64,000 bases of DNA. Source: Chlorops oryzae. Taxonomy: Eukaryota; Arthropoda; Insecta; Diptera; Chloropidae. Shown one piece after another: positions 21,817 to 33,260 of the stretch. Under the pieces are notes generated by a model. The model saw nothing but the letters and a program-made list of their open reading frames with translations, was not told the DNA's origin and ran no database searches. Position numbers and translations under genes: made by a program. Positions within the stretch are counted from its first letter, which is position 1. Every line of letters starts with the position of its first letter. Where the stretch lies: positions 62,110,059-62,174,058 of the forward strand of contig CM035806.1 of assembly GCA_020466095.1 (NCBI GenBank), read 5' to 3'.

Positions 21817-21898
21817 TAGCAACCACAACCACCTTCATCCCAGTCGGCAAGTGTAAGGTTTATCAGCAACTTTTTCTGCAATAGCCTCTATGGACTAT

Positions 21899-22153
21899 TG
21901 CTATAAACAGAATAAGGGCGTAAGCGAATATTCGCCAGGCGAATACGCCGAAGAATTCGCGCATATGCATATGTTTTTTGATGTGTAAATTCTGCGATTC
22001 GCCAGTCGCCGGCGCTACCATTAGAATTAGAGCTATTGCGGCGTTTTGACGCGGCGAAATTCGCTGTGTTGTGGGCAACTTCGTATAACCGTGTGTATTT
22101 TAAGCAACGACGTCGAGCGAATATTCGCTGACGCCCTTATTCTGTTTATAGCA
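21899..22153. mobile_element. MITE with long TIR and TAT flanks
   Basis: The TIR is tgctataaacagaataaggg at the left and its complement at 22134-22153, extending through gcgaatattcgc (about 36 bp). TAT at 21896-21898 and 22154-22156 may be the TSD. The interior is rich in CG-containing words (ggcgaatacgccg). Confidence 0.75.
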
Positions 22154-22221
22154 TATTGCTGAATTCATCGTTGAAAATTAACATTGCGATGTCCTAGGAA
22201 ATGTAAGGTATAGTTTTAATT

Positions 22222-22424
22222 TATTTTTCGGTCCGCTGTCGCTGAAAACTTAATTTGAAAATGGTCGAAATAGTCATGGATAGCGGCGCGAGAGAAATGA
22301 CACGAAATGAATTCTTGGAAGCGCTCGCGTATTTTCGGTCCGCTATCGCGGAAAGCTTCGTTTGAAAATGGTCGAAATAGTCATGAATAGCGAGCGTGTT
22401 TTCGGTCCGCTATCGCGGAAATCA
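22222..22424. repeat. Tandem repeat with cggtccgctatcgcggaaa motif
   Basis: Two units of about 106 bp and a partial third share ttttcggtccgct(g/a)tcgc and gaaaatggtcgaaatagtca (22225, 22331, 22400). Related cggaccgag words recur at 28270-28500. Confidence 0.7.
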
Positions 22425-22869
22425 TAGCTTACATATCGATAGCTTCGGATAGAAAGGGCGTAACTCATTTTTTTCTTAAAACGAGATTTTTGCATTTTCT
22501 GATGGTCGACTCTCAAATACACCCCCTCCAAAAAAATTGACGACCTTTGATTGAAAATACCGAAGTTATAGTTACTTTTAAAAAAGCCCTAACTCATAGC
22601 GAACAATTTTGCGAAAGAAAAAAGCCCTAACTCACAAAAAGACGTTCAACTACGCCAGTGATGGCGAGACCTATAAATTAACATTCATAACTGTGCGTGT
22701 GCATTAGGGTGATGACTTTTTTTGAAACTCTTTTCCTGTATCATAGTACGATGAACTTTTATTAAAGACTTCATAAAATACTAATTTTAAGGTTATTTTG
22801 TAAAAAAATGTCACGCATCAAGTCATTTGAAAAATTTAATTTTTGATTTTTTTTCCAAATTTTTGATGT

Positions 22870-23345
22870 TACTGTAAGCAGAGTAGCTCCTAGAGGGGTC
22901 AAATGTAGGACCAACTACCATTATTTTTTTATTCCCAACAATTTATCCAAACATACCTTCCCCCTATCTCCATTCCTTAAGGGGGCTCCAATACAAAAAT
23001 AATTTTTTTATGAATTTTCCCCCCACTGTCCTAACTAGCCCCAGAGTGCTCCTAGAGGAGTCAAATGTTTGACCGACCCCCATTAACTTTGTCTCATTAA
23101 CATTTTTTCCCAACATGCTGACCCCCTATCTCCCCTCCTTAGGGGGTCACCCATACAAAATTACCTTAATTTTATCACAATTTCAGACAAAATGCCTGTC
23201 ACTACAGTCAAACCCCTCCTAGGGGGCTGATATATATGACCTACCCCCATTATTTTTTTTACCCCAAGTATTTTCTTTAAACATACCTACCCTCTATCTC
23301 CCCTCCTTAGGGGGATCCCCATACAAAAATAGGCTTAAATTAAAG
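22870..23345. repeat. Three diverged tandem units of about 160-175 bp
   Basis: Each unit contains ctcctagagg/aggggg...tcaaatg, a gacc..ccccatta block, then ccccctatctcc(c)ctccttaaggggg and ccatacaaaa. Unit starts are near 22873, 23040 and 23205. They lie inside the 1.75-kb TIR element. Confidence 0.7.
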
Positions 23346-23635
23346 AAAAATGCCTCACGAACTTCAATCTATAATATAGATGCCGTAGGAACAAGAACGA
23401 GCATTTTCAGTATGTATATTCGAAAAATTTACACAAGTACCTTTTAAACGAGCCTAATATGAAGAATATTGGATTCGTTTTTGGTATGTTTTAATAATAT
23501 GTTATAATTATTACTTTTTTTTAAAACTGAATTTTGGGTTCCATCCCCTAACTGGCCAAATAATGACCCTAGTAGACAAAAAATAAATTTTCTACTCAAA
23601 TGCCGCAAACCTCAATCTATGACGAGTTTTTTGAG

Positions 23636-23880
23636 ACTATAACCATTAAAATCGGTTAGTGGTTTCTATTCATAAAATTAATTCAAAACAAATATTTTTT
23701 GGAACGCATTATTCACTGTTTTCACGTTCCTTTCTCAAGTCTTTGCATGTCTCTCTTGGTCTGTATGCATGCAAAGACTCAAGACACGAACGTGAAAACA
23801 GTGAATAATGTGTTCAAAAAATATTTGTTTTGAATTAATTTTATCAATAGAAACCACTAACCGATATTATTGGTTATAGT
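23636..23880. mobile_element. Near-perfect hairpin MITE
   Basis: Arms of about 115 bp (actataaccattaaaatcgg ... ctttgcatg / catgcaaag ... ccgatattattggttatagt) surround a loop of roughly 20 bases. It is nested in the 1.75-kb element. No TSD is certain. Confidence 0.75.
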
Positions 23881-24184
23881 ATAGTGCTGGATCGCATCTT
23901 ATTATTTTATTTATATTTTAAACTTTGCGTACAAAGACCTAACTCACGTGTTTTGAACGAAAATTGATATCAAAAAGCCCTAACTCAGAAAACTGCTCGA
24001 AACACAGAAAAAATAAATATTCAAGCCTAACACAAATTTCGTGCGTAGTATTTAATTGACTTTGCGTTTAAACTTTTTTTAAATATCTAACCTTTGCGAT
24101 TTTATGAAGTTTTTTCCTTCTCCTGTAAAGTAGCAAAATAATGAGTTACGCCCTTTCTATCCGAAGCTATCGATATGTAGCTTA

Positions 24185-25584
24185 CATATGGTAAGGCATA
24201 GTGAACGACCTCTTCTTTTGAAAATGCACAAAAAATTCATATATGAATTCTACAACGAAAAAAAGATTGTTGAATTCATTGTAGAAAATATTCCTGTTTG
24301 GAGGATTTATAAATCGGAAAAAAATTTGTTTTATATTCAAAATCAGTTCATTTTATTAAATAAAAAACAAAAAATGTAATTCTTTAACAAAAAAATTAAC
24401 GTATTAGTTAAAAAAGTGATCAGAGTTGTGACGGTTGTGTGTTCTGGCTTATTAATAAAAAATAAAACAGTTCATAATATATATTTTTTTTAAACAAAAT
24501 TAATTCTTATAAAATAAAAGCTTAAATATTTTATTAGTCGGCTTGTTCTGTTGCTTTCCTTTTCAGGCTTTCGCGCTTGTAGAATCTCCCTTTTCCCAGC
24601 CTGAAAGCTTTCCTCATGCTATCTGCATTACAGGTAAGTAAAGTAAAAAAAACCTATTATTATGTAATTTTTAAGTGATTGAAATTGTAATTTACCGGGT
24701 TTTCGCTGGGAAGGTTTGTGAGTGATTATTTCACTTAAATATTTTATATATTTAGTTTATTAGAACGAAGTTCCTTATGAAACGACAGCGACAGGGGACC
24801 TAGTCGAGAAAAAGTGAAAAACCGCTATAAAATCCGCGTTACCTAAATTGAAGTTCGCAAAAAAGGGTATAATAACCTTTGCAAAAAGAAAGAAATATAC
24901 ATATATTTACGTAAAATGACTTGCTGATGCGGCCGAGATATTATACTTTTTTAGGCGACACTTATTTCCGACGATATCCCGAAAAAACAATTAATTATTA
25001 AATTCAGAAACTACACAGACACATACAAGCATAAATGCATTCAAACAAAACAAAACAATATGTGGTGCTGCCAGACTGAACGTTTTCAGAATAACTCCGA
25101 TTAGTAGGTTTTTGCAAATATATAAGGGCATTTTAGGTAGCTTATAATTTTTTTGCGCTATCAAAGCATACGTCAATTCGTACATAATTAAAACATATTT
25201 AAAATCATCGTCTGTACTCCGGGGGCTGCGGATGTAATATCGGTGTGAAACATATCGATACTTTAAAACATTTTTATGTATGAAAATTCGCATTTTCGAG
25301 ACTATCTCATTTGCGATGGAAAACCCTTTACACGTATGCTTTTTCAGTTCCATTATATTCTGCTTATCTAACTTAGCACTTTGAGGGCTCAACGCTGTTA
25401 AAGTAAATTGAAAGGAAGTAACGAACTCACTACTTTGAAGAAAGGAAATCAGAGTTGAAATTTCGATGACAGGTTGACAGAAATATAGGAAATGTGTGAC
25501 TTAAATGCAACCCTGTGAGTCCGATTACTTGTAATAAGCGTATGCGTTCAAGTAGCGAAAGTAAGTCAAAGTACTTATTTGTTT
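24185..25584. other. No recognised gene; candidate exon at 24567-24633
   Basis: Mostly AT-rich with short, unrecognised ORFs. The only gene-like signal is a 67-bp interval between a ttccttttcag acceptor and a gtaagta donor (listed separately). Confidence 0.4.
24567..24633 (+). other. Candidate isolated exon
   Basis: The 67 bp are bracketed by a good acceptor (tgctttccttttcag) and a consensus donor (cag/gtaagta). One frame is open throughout (AFALVESPFSQPESF...). The base composition is less AT-rich than the neighbours. It could be an exon of a host gene or transposon, or chance. Confidence 0.25.
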
Positions 25585-26587
25585 TTATACCCAGCGTAAG
25601 CAACGTATATTACGGTATCTTGTAACAGCCAGAATAACGCTCCGTAGATATAGACATATATATATATATATTATTCTTGATCAGGATCAAAAATTCGATT
25701 TAGACATGTCCGTCTGTCCGTCCGTCCGTGTCCGGATCTCCTCCGAAACGGCTGGACCAATAAAGTCGAAATGTGGCACACAGGTATATCGGGGTCCGAG
25801 TATGATCCTAACTAAAAATGGAAGACATCCGCTCACTGCCACGCCCACAAATGAATTTAATGTGTTTTCAGTAAAATGCTTGTAACTTGCGAACCACTCA
25901 ACACATTTCATTGATATTTGGTGTACTGGTAAACTATGAAAAGCGACAGATCCTGGAAAAAAATGGACGCCGCCCTCCGTGAGCCACGCCCACAAATAAG
26001 GGCTTATCGTAACTTGTGAAGTAAAAAGCGTAGAAGCTTCAAATTCGCAACATAGGTTGACCAAGACGAATGAAAGGTGTAGGAAAAAATTTTATGAGGC
26101 CTGCCCACTGCCACGCCGACAAATGGAGATTTTTCGTAACTTCCGAAGTAAAAAGCGTAGAAGCTTCAAATTTGCAACATAGGTTGACCAAGGCGAAGGA
26201 AAGGTGTAGGAAAAAATTTTATGTGGCTCGCCCACTGTCACGCCCACAAATGAAGATTTTTCGTAACTTCCGAAGTTAAAGGTGTAGAAGCTTCAAAATC
26301 GCAACATAGTTTGACAAAGGCAAATAAAAGGTGTAGGAACAAAAATTTATGTAGCCCGCCCACTGCCACGCCCACAAATGGAGAATTTTCGTAACTTCCG
26401 AAGTAAAAGGCATAGAAGCTTCAAATTCGCAACATAGGTTCACCAAGGCGAATGAAAGGTGTAGGGAAATAATTTATGTGGCCCTCCCACTGCCACGCCC
26501 ATAATAGAGAAGCAAAACATAGTGCGCTCATAACGTCGGGACGCTGGGTATTTCAAAGTCGGGCTTGACCGATTTTCTTACTTGTTT
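25585..26587 (-). mobile_element. DINE-1-like repeat, family E2, copy a
   Basis: On the minus strand it starts aaacaagtaagaaaatcggtc with a small hairpin (cggtcaagcccg), has 127-bp internal repeats (gccacgcccacaaatgg, cgtaacttccgaagtaaaa, gaagcttcaaattcgcaac) at about 25980-26510, a GTCC microsatellite near 25708-25730, and ends gcttacgctgggtataa. It has the same architecture as E1 but a different sequence. The long ORFs are shadows of the repeats. Confidence 0.65.
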
Positions 26588-27026
26588 GTTAATAAAATTA
26601 ATATTTGGACGGCGTTCTTTTAAGAATTCAAGTGTTGTTAAAGACATTCTGATATGTTACTCAAAAATACAGCAAAAAATTTCGGGTAGGTGCGTTTTTC
26701 ACGTAAGTGCAAAAAATTGTCTGGAAAATAATTGAATGCAGCTAAGCAGAATATACTGTATCGCATTTTCGCTTGTGAAAAACAGTTGAAAACGACAAAC
26801 AGCCGTCTTGTATACATATATTTTTCGATTAATAAAAACAATTGAGTTTTGCGAAAAACCTTGCTGCGAATTATGTTTACTAACATTTATAAATACCATA
26901 ATGAACTTCGTTCTTATCTGGTGTCCTATGACACAACCCAACTTGTTTTTTTTTACTTTTTATTTGATTAACCCGATCCGTGTTGCTTTATCGGATGTCG
27001 CACTTCAACTGACAGTTTTTAGTAAA
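26588..27026. other. No gene seen (spacer between inverted E2 copies)
   Basis: AT-rich spacer. Short open frames on both strands have no recognisable motif. Confidence 0.5.
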
Positions 27027-28190
27027 AAACAAGTAAGAAAGCTAAAGTCGGTCAAGCCCGACTTTGAAATACCCAGCGTCCCGACGTTATGAGCGCACTA
27101 TGTTTTGCTTCTCTATTTATGGGCGTGGCAGTGGGAGGGCCACATAAATTATTTCCCTACACCTTTCATTCGCCTTGGTGAACCTATGTTGCGAATTTGA
27201 AGCTTCTACGCCTTTTACTTTGGAAGCTACGAAAAATCTTCATTTGTGGGCGTGGCACTGAGCGGGCCACATAAAATTTTTTCCTACACCTTTCATTCGC
27301 CTTGCTGAACCTATGTTGCGAATTTGAAGCTTCTACGCCTTTTATTTCGGAAGTAACGAAAAATCTTCATTTTGAGCGTGGCAGTGGGCGGGCCACAAAA
27401 AATTTTTGCCTACACCTTTCATTCGCCTTGGTGAACCTATGTTGCGAATTCGAAGCTTCTACGCCGATTAATTCGGAAGTTACGAAAAATCTCCATTTGT
27501 GGGCGTGGCAGTGGGCGGGCCATATAAATTTTCTTCCTACACCTTTCATTCGTCTTGGTCAACCTATGTTGCGAATTTGAAGCTTCTGCGCCTATTAATT
27601 CGGAAGTTACGAAAAATCTCCATTTGTGGGCGTGGCAGTGGGCGGCCCATATAAATTTTTTTCCTACACCTTTCATTCGCCTTGGTCAACCTATGTTGCG
27701 AATTCGAAGCTTCTACGCCTTTTACTTCACAAGTTATGATAAGCCCTTATTTGTGGGCGTGGCTCACGGAGGGCGGCGTCCATTTTTTTCCAGGATATGT
27801 CCCTTTTCGTAGTTTACCAGTACACCAAATATCAGTGGAATGTGTTGAGTGGTTCGCAAGTTACAAGCATTTTACTGAAAACACATTATATTCATTTGTG
27901 GGCGTGGCAGTGGGCGGATGTCTCCCATTTTTACTTAGGATCATACTCGGATCCCGATATACCTGTGTGCCAAATTTCGACTTGATTGGTCCAGCCGTTT
28001 CGGAGGAGATCCGACCACGGACGGAAGGACAGACGGACAGACGGACGGACGGACAGACGGACATGTCTAAATCGATTCAGTTTTTGATCCTGATCATTTC
28101 TATATATATATGGCTATATCTCCGGAGCTTAGTTATCCCTGTTACAAGATTCGCACAAAACTAATATACCCGCTTACGCTGGGTATAAAA
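27027..28190 (+). mobile_element. DINE-1-like repeat, family E2, copy b
   Basis: This is the inverted partner of copy a. It begins aaacaagtaagaaagctaaag with the hairpin gtcggtcaagcccgac, has gggcgtggca at 27121, 27248, 27374, 27501, 27628 and 27755 (period 126-127 bp), a GACG microsatellite at 28025-28060, and ends cgcttacgctgggtataaaa. Confidence 0.7.
27121..27760 (+). repeat. 127-bp tandem repeats inside E2
   Basis: Five consecutive units each hold gggcgtggcagtgggcggg, cctacacctttcattcgcc and cctatgttgcgaatt. The high mutual similarity suggests recent homogenisation. Confidence 0.85.
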
Positions 28191-29742
28191 ACTCAAACAT
28201 CAAACACTTTGTTTTTCCACGGAAATTCACGATCGCTACTATTCTGAAAAAATTCATGTTTAGTAAGCGGAAAATTCAGCTATAGCGGAGCGAAAATTTT
28301 TCAATGATCTAGTTGGCTTGTGCGTTTTTTCTATAGTTTCTGTTCATAAGAAAAAATTCAGGTACAGTAAGGCAAAAATTCACCGAAAGCGGACCGAGAA
28401 GTTTTTTAAGGATATATTTTTTTTTTCTCTTCTTTTATGGTTCTTAAGAAAATAGACCGACTGCCTTAAAACTGCTCGGTCCGCTATAGCTGAATGTTTG
28501 CCTTACTATGCATGAATCTTTTCGACATAGCATTTTTCAGTTATTTCATCGATGAATTCATTGAAGAACAAATTCATGCCTGAGCGGATTGCCGACTGGG
28601 ATGTTTCTTATTTTCCACAAAGAAGTCTTATTTTATGTCAAAAACTTGTCTTTTTTTCGATTTCATTGCAAAGTCAAACAAAACTTTATAAGCTTATGAA
28701 AACTATTAATTAAGTAATATCAGTTAATCGCAGCTTTACATAGCCTAGTGAGTAGAGGTCTTCGATATAAATAAAAATTATACTATGAGTTCTAACAGAG
28801 TTGAAATACTCAAATATGATTTAAACCAGTGTTCGAAACCGCATATTTTAAAGAGTCGGACCGAGTGGGATGTGATTTATACATTTTTTGAAAGCTAATG
28901 AATGGTTCTAAAAATATAAAAAAAATTAAAAAGGTGTTTTTCGGTGATTTTTTTAAAATTACTTCCAAATATTTATTATTTTAATTTTTTGTTAATTTGT
29001 GCAATATTTGTAGCTCTCGAAAAAAATCAACATTCATTTGTCGATAAATTTTAGAATATCGAATTTTTTTATTCAAATTAGCTTAAAAATACAAAAATTA
29101 AAACGATTCAATAGACTAAAAATCGAAATTTTTAGAAAAGTTTTACATAAATGCTCAAAATCAATAAATGTTTTATATAAAATCCCCTAAAAAGCCCTAA
29201 CTTTGAACTGATGTAACACCTACAAATATAATTTATTCGTAAAAATATTTTTTTTTACATTAGTAATGTATATGCCTCGGAATTTTAATATGGGCATTTC
29301 CGCAGAAAAGTCAACCGTAACCGAAAATTTCAAAGTAAATAAAATGACCTATTGATTTGATATTATCTAAGAAGAATGTGTGAAAGGTACTATTTGAAAA
29401 AATTGATGGCTTAAGTCATCTCTCGTTTCATGAAAATCGAATGCAAAGTTGTGCTTTTGCTTTTCTTATTTCTGATGACTTTTAATAGCATATTATTTTC
29501 AGCATTTTCGCTATTAAGGTAGATGTAACCAACGCGCTAATCACCCAAAAAAATTCGTAAAACACTTATCCTTCAAAAACAATCAAAAGTGGCCGTCGAA
29601 AATTTGTTAATGGCTTTCTTTTAGTATTCTTTTTGCTGATTTTCTTCTGTGACGTGCGTAAGCGAAAAACAGAACATTTTCGTTTCACGTCAATCTTCTC
29701 AGAAATTCGTGGCTGAGAATTATAATCTATTGCAATTTTGTT
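28191..29742. other. No gene; scattered cggaccgag words
   Basis: 28200-28610 has recurring aaaattca, gcggaccgag and inverted ggtccgctatagctgaat, ending ttgccgactggga, which mirrors tcccagtcggcaa at about 21838. It may be one end of a degraded element. The rest is AT-rich without visible genes. Confidence 0.4.
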
Positions 29743-29750
29743 GTCCAAAG

Positions 29751-30799
29751 TAGGGATGGGCGATAGGTAAAAAAAATATCGCTATCGATAGTTTCGATAT
29801 TTTTAAAAAATATCAAAAGTTTAGTAATTAATTTTAGACAAAAATATCGATAGTTCGATAGTATCGATATTTTTAAGAACTTTCTTTTTTTTTCTATTAG
29901 TGTATGTTTCTAATCAAGCCAGTATTTTTTGCCACAGGTTAACAAAAATACACGTTGCTTGACGTGTTCCCCAGTTAATTTATATTTATTGCAACATATG
30001 TTGCAAACAGCAGTAGTTGGAGAATCTTTTCGGAAATAATTCCAAATCGCACTCATAATGTTTTATTTTATATACGTTTATTCTCTGTTTTCTTATTTCA
30101 ACACAACATTTGACGCTCTTAGGGCCAATATTACCAAGCATATTTAAAAAATTTTTAAAATTAAAATTAAAATTTTTTAAATAAATTTCATTTTCAATAT
30201 CGTATTTTTTAAGCATCGAAATTTACGGCAGCACCGTCTGCTTCCAGGGCTGTGAGTACATTTGACAGCTGATTAGATCGTTATTTTTAAAAAGGGATTG
30301 TATAAAGAGCCATTCTAACGATTGTTTCGTACTCCTAATTGCTGCGCTGTGACTCCAAAGCTTTTAGTCCTGTCGATCGTATTGTGTTATTTCCAAAACT
30401 GAATTTTTTGAAATTAGTTGTATTGTTTCTAATCAAGCCAGTGGTTTTTGCCACAGGTTAACCAAAATACACGTTGTTTGACGTGTTCCCCAGTTAATTT
30501 ATATTTATTGCAACATATTTAAACGCAGTGCCGAGGTGATTTAAAATATTTTTAAAATTTTTTTAAAAATTGGAATGGTAAAAACCAAAAGCGGATTTTT
30601 ATTTTAAAAATTTTTTAAATATGCTTGGTAATATTGGCCCTTAGTTTATGGTTGTACAAAAAATATCGGTAGCCGATATTTTGCAAAGTCCTATCGTAAT
30701 ATCGAAATACCGTAGAAATTAATATCTAGTAAAAGTATCGAAACGATGGGTGAGAAATATCTAGTATTAGTAAATATCGATAGTTTTTGCCCATGCCTA
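29751..30799. mobile_element. hAT-type non-autonomous element (1049 bp) with 8-bp TSD
   Basis: A perfect 8-bp TSD GTCCAAAG lies at 29743-29750 and 30800-30807. The TIRs are TAGGGATGGGCGATA and, on the other strand, TAGGCATGGGCAAAA. Both ends are packed with atcgata words. Inside, a roughly 80-bp direct repeat (gccacaggttaac...acgtgttccccagttaattt) occurs at about 29930 and 30450, and an inverted pair (gggccaatattaccaagcat) at about 30121 and 30623. No transposase was seen. Confidence 0.85.
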
Positions 30800-30807
30800 G
30801 TCCAAAG

Positions 30808-32640
30808 CCGCAAAAAAAAAACAATTTTTTTGGCAGATTTACAAAGAAGTATATTGAACTGAGTACTTTTAAAGTCGGTAACGTAACGTATCTGAACTTG
30901 TGAGATCAATCAATTTGAAAGTCATATATTATTATTATCATCGGTATTTTCATATAGATAGAGTCGGTTGCTGAAAAAAAGGAAAGCCGCTAAAAATCAT
31001 AGGGAAGCAATAAAGAAAGACCCACTGAAGTTGGAAATCTATCGCCTAAGAGCATACATTGAAAACGTACATTTCATAATTCATGTGTATTTGTTTTTCC
31101 TCTGAAACCTTTATGCATATACTAATTACGTTGTTCTTAATATAAAATTTTAATGAAAACTTGAAACTGTATCAACGATTTCTTTTGAATATTATTAGGA
31201 GAAAAATATGTGACGTGCGTATATGACGTAACGTATAATATAACGATTCATAGGTAAAGAAAAAATGAAGATTTTTGAACGACACAATTATGTGTGTAAG
31301 TATCACTATTTCATGCAAAATTAAAAATACTTTTATCAAAAAATTCGGTCATAATTCGCAGACTTTTGTAATTGTATACATGAAGTTGAAAACGACTTCT
31401 ATTTTTTGTGACATAACGTATCGTTTTCGGAAGCATATATCTAAGAGCCTATCGTTTCAAAACTCTTAGCTTTTACACCGAGTATAATGCGCTTAATAAG
31501 CTATTCAATAACCAAAATAAGAGAATTTAATGTTGAATTTTTCATGGTTTTTTAACACATTAAAGGCGTACGAGTGTGACGTGCGTAGCTAGGGACATGC
31601 CCATATGTAAAAAAATTCAAAAATATATTCAGAAACTATTTAAAAACATTTAAAAAAAATTCAAAAAAATTCACAGTCAAAAATTCCAAATTAGTTCGAT
31701 CTAGTATGCCTATTAAAATGTTGAATTGTCAAATTAACAAAAACAAAGCCTACTTCAGTGAATAAAATATTCAAAAATCACAGTTAAATGCAAAAAAAAT
31801 CTAAACAATTCAAATTGTTCAATAAATTCAAATAATTCAAAAAAATTCAAAATATTCAAAATCCGAGCTCTAGTAATGTTTATATTTTAAATACATATAC
31901 TAGCAAAGAATAAAATTAGTTTTGTTTCTCAGATTTGAAAAGTTTCGGTTTCGGTTCGGCCACCGAACCTTTAATAAAACCGAATATTCGGTTTCGGTTG
32001 AAAATTTTGACTTCGGTCGGACTCTAACTGTGCGTCATCTTGAAACTTCATAAAATGCATTTAATCAGAAAATATAAATCGCATCTTAAAACTTACGTTG
32101 ATTCCAATTCGCGGGTTTTTCATTGATAAACCCACACAAATTTCTTGACATGCTTCTAAACAAGTCCTCGTTTTGAAATATGTTCAAGAAGCTGATTGTA
32201 CATACATAACTTTTGGAGTTCATAATGCGCGTTTTCATTATTACTTTTTATATTTTCAAATTCATTCACATCCCTTAATACAGGTAAAATAATATGTCTT
32301 CGAAAACTATGACCAATCGATTAAATCAAAACTTGCTGTTTTATGAACATGGGCATCAAGGTTCATGGCGCCCGAAAGCATTACATGTAAAGGTACTTAA
32401 ACCTCGAATGAACAATAACTTATAATTGATGCAAATAATTATTTAGTATTTTAGTATTTAAGGCTTTAAACTCCCTCATTTATAATTGACAATAGCGAGA
32501 ATATTAAAGCAACCTTTGAATGAAAAACTGATTGTATCTTTTTATTATACTTAATGTTTTGTCCAATATATTAAAAGATTAATTCAATAAATATATAAAC
32601 AATTTCATCTTTTATATGGATTTGTACCCAATAGCCATTT
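30808..32640. other. No gene; AT-rich, degraded repeats
   Basis: 31610-31870 is an aattcaaa-rich low-complexity tract. 31930-32020 has inverted ccgaa/ttcgg words (aagtttcggtttcggttcgg) like the ends of the hAT element at 49003-51868, probably an old relic. No credible ORF. Confidence 0.5.
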
Positions 32641-33260
32641 GAATACTCGGTACTGAAACTAATGTCAATAGTTATCTGTCATTTCATTACATCTGATGTG
32701 TGTGGTGAATTATGTCTTGCCACTTTTATTTCTAATTTTGAGTGATTTTCGAGTACATAACATATCAAATATCTACCAAACTTATAACACGTTACGAGAA
32801 ACTTGAAAACATAAAAATAAGCAAGGAAACTCAATATAAAGAAGCAATTGAAGTTTTTCTCTTACTCGTACACTGTCCACATAACTTTTTCATCACTTTG
32901 CTGTGGTAAAAGTACTACATTTCATACACAACCAAATTCGTAGCACAACTCCAAAATGCTTGTCAATTTATATTTCATTATTATAAAAAGGGAACATTCG
33001 TTCGAATTTGGCATAAATATATCATCGTGCATTTGTTAAAGCTTAAATTATGAACTTATAAAGCTAAATTAAAAGACTGAACCGACGCCGAGTTTCTTTG
33101 ATAATTTTTCTTGAGAGTGGCATCATAGCCTCACTATGTCTATCCGTAGAGTTGAGTTTCGTATCCCTGCCTAATGGGGAATTTCTTATTAGCGGCAGAG
33201 GCTTTTCGACGTCGACAGTTAGACCTACAGTTCCATATGCTGAAGTCAGATTAAACAGGT
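32640..33260. repeat. Composite repeat family R, copy R1
   Basis: Blocks seen are cactgtccacataacttttt, atctaccaaactcata-type sequence, gtggtgaa...ccacttttatttctaattttgag, tggcatcatag and gacgtcgacagttagacctacag. All recur in the opposite orientation at 46590-47160 and partly at 47945-48860. Coding potential is not evident. Confidence 0.6.

Larger units (their letters stand above)
22432..24177. mobile_element. 1.75-kb TIR element with internal CCCTAACTCA repeats
   Basis: The TIRs are about 37 bp: catatcgatagcttcggata at 22432 and its complement ending at 24177. They are flanked by tagctta at 22425-22431 and 24178-24184. The decamer ccctaactca or a close variant recurs near both ends (about 22590, 22625, 23940, 23980), as expected of subterminal transposase-binding repeats. 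No transposase is visible, so it is non-autonomous. The superfamily is unclear: a 7-bp duplication (8 with a mismatch) could be hAT or P type. Confidence 0.75.

Noticed and set aside
25687..28164. ORFs such as MVNLCCEFEAS repeated across the E2 elements
   Set aside because: They follow the 127-bp non-coding repeat and microsatellite on both strands and have no start, family or codon signal.
22222..28190. CRISPR-like arrays
   Set aside because: The repeats are 100-130 bp, contiguous and without spacers, in a clearly eukaryotic transposon context.
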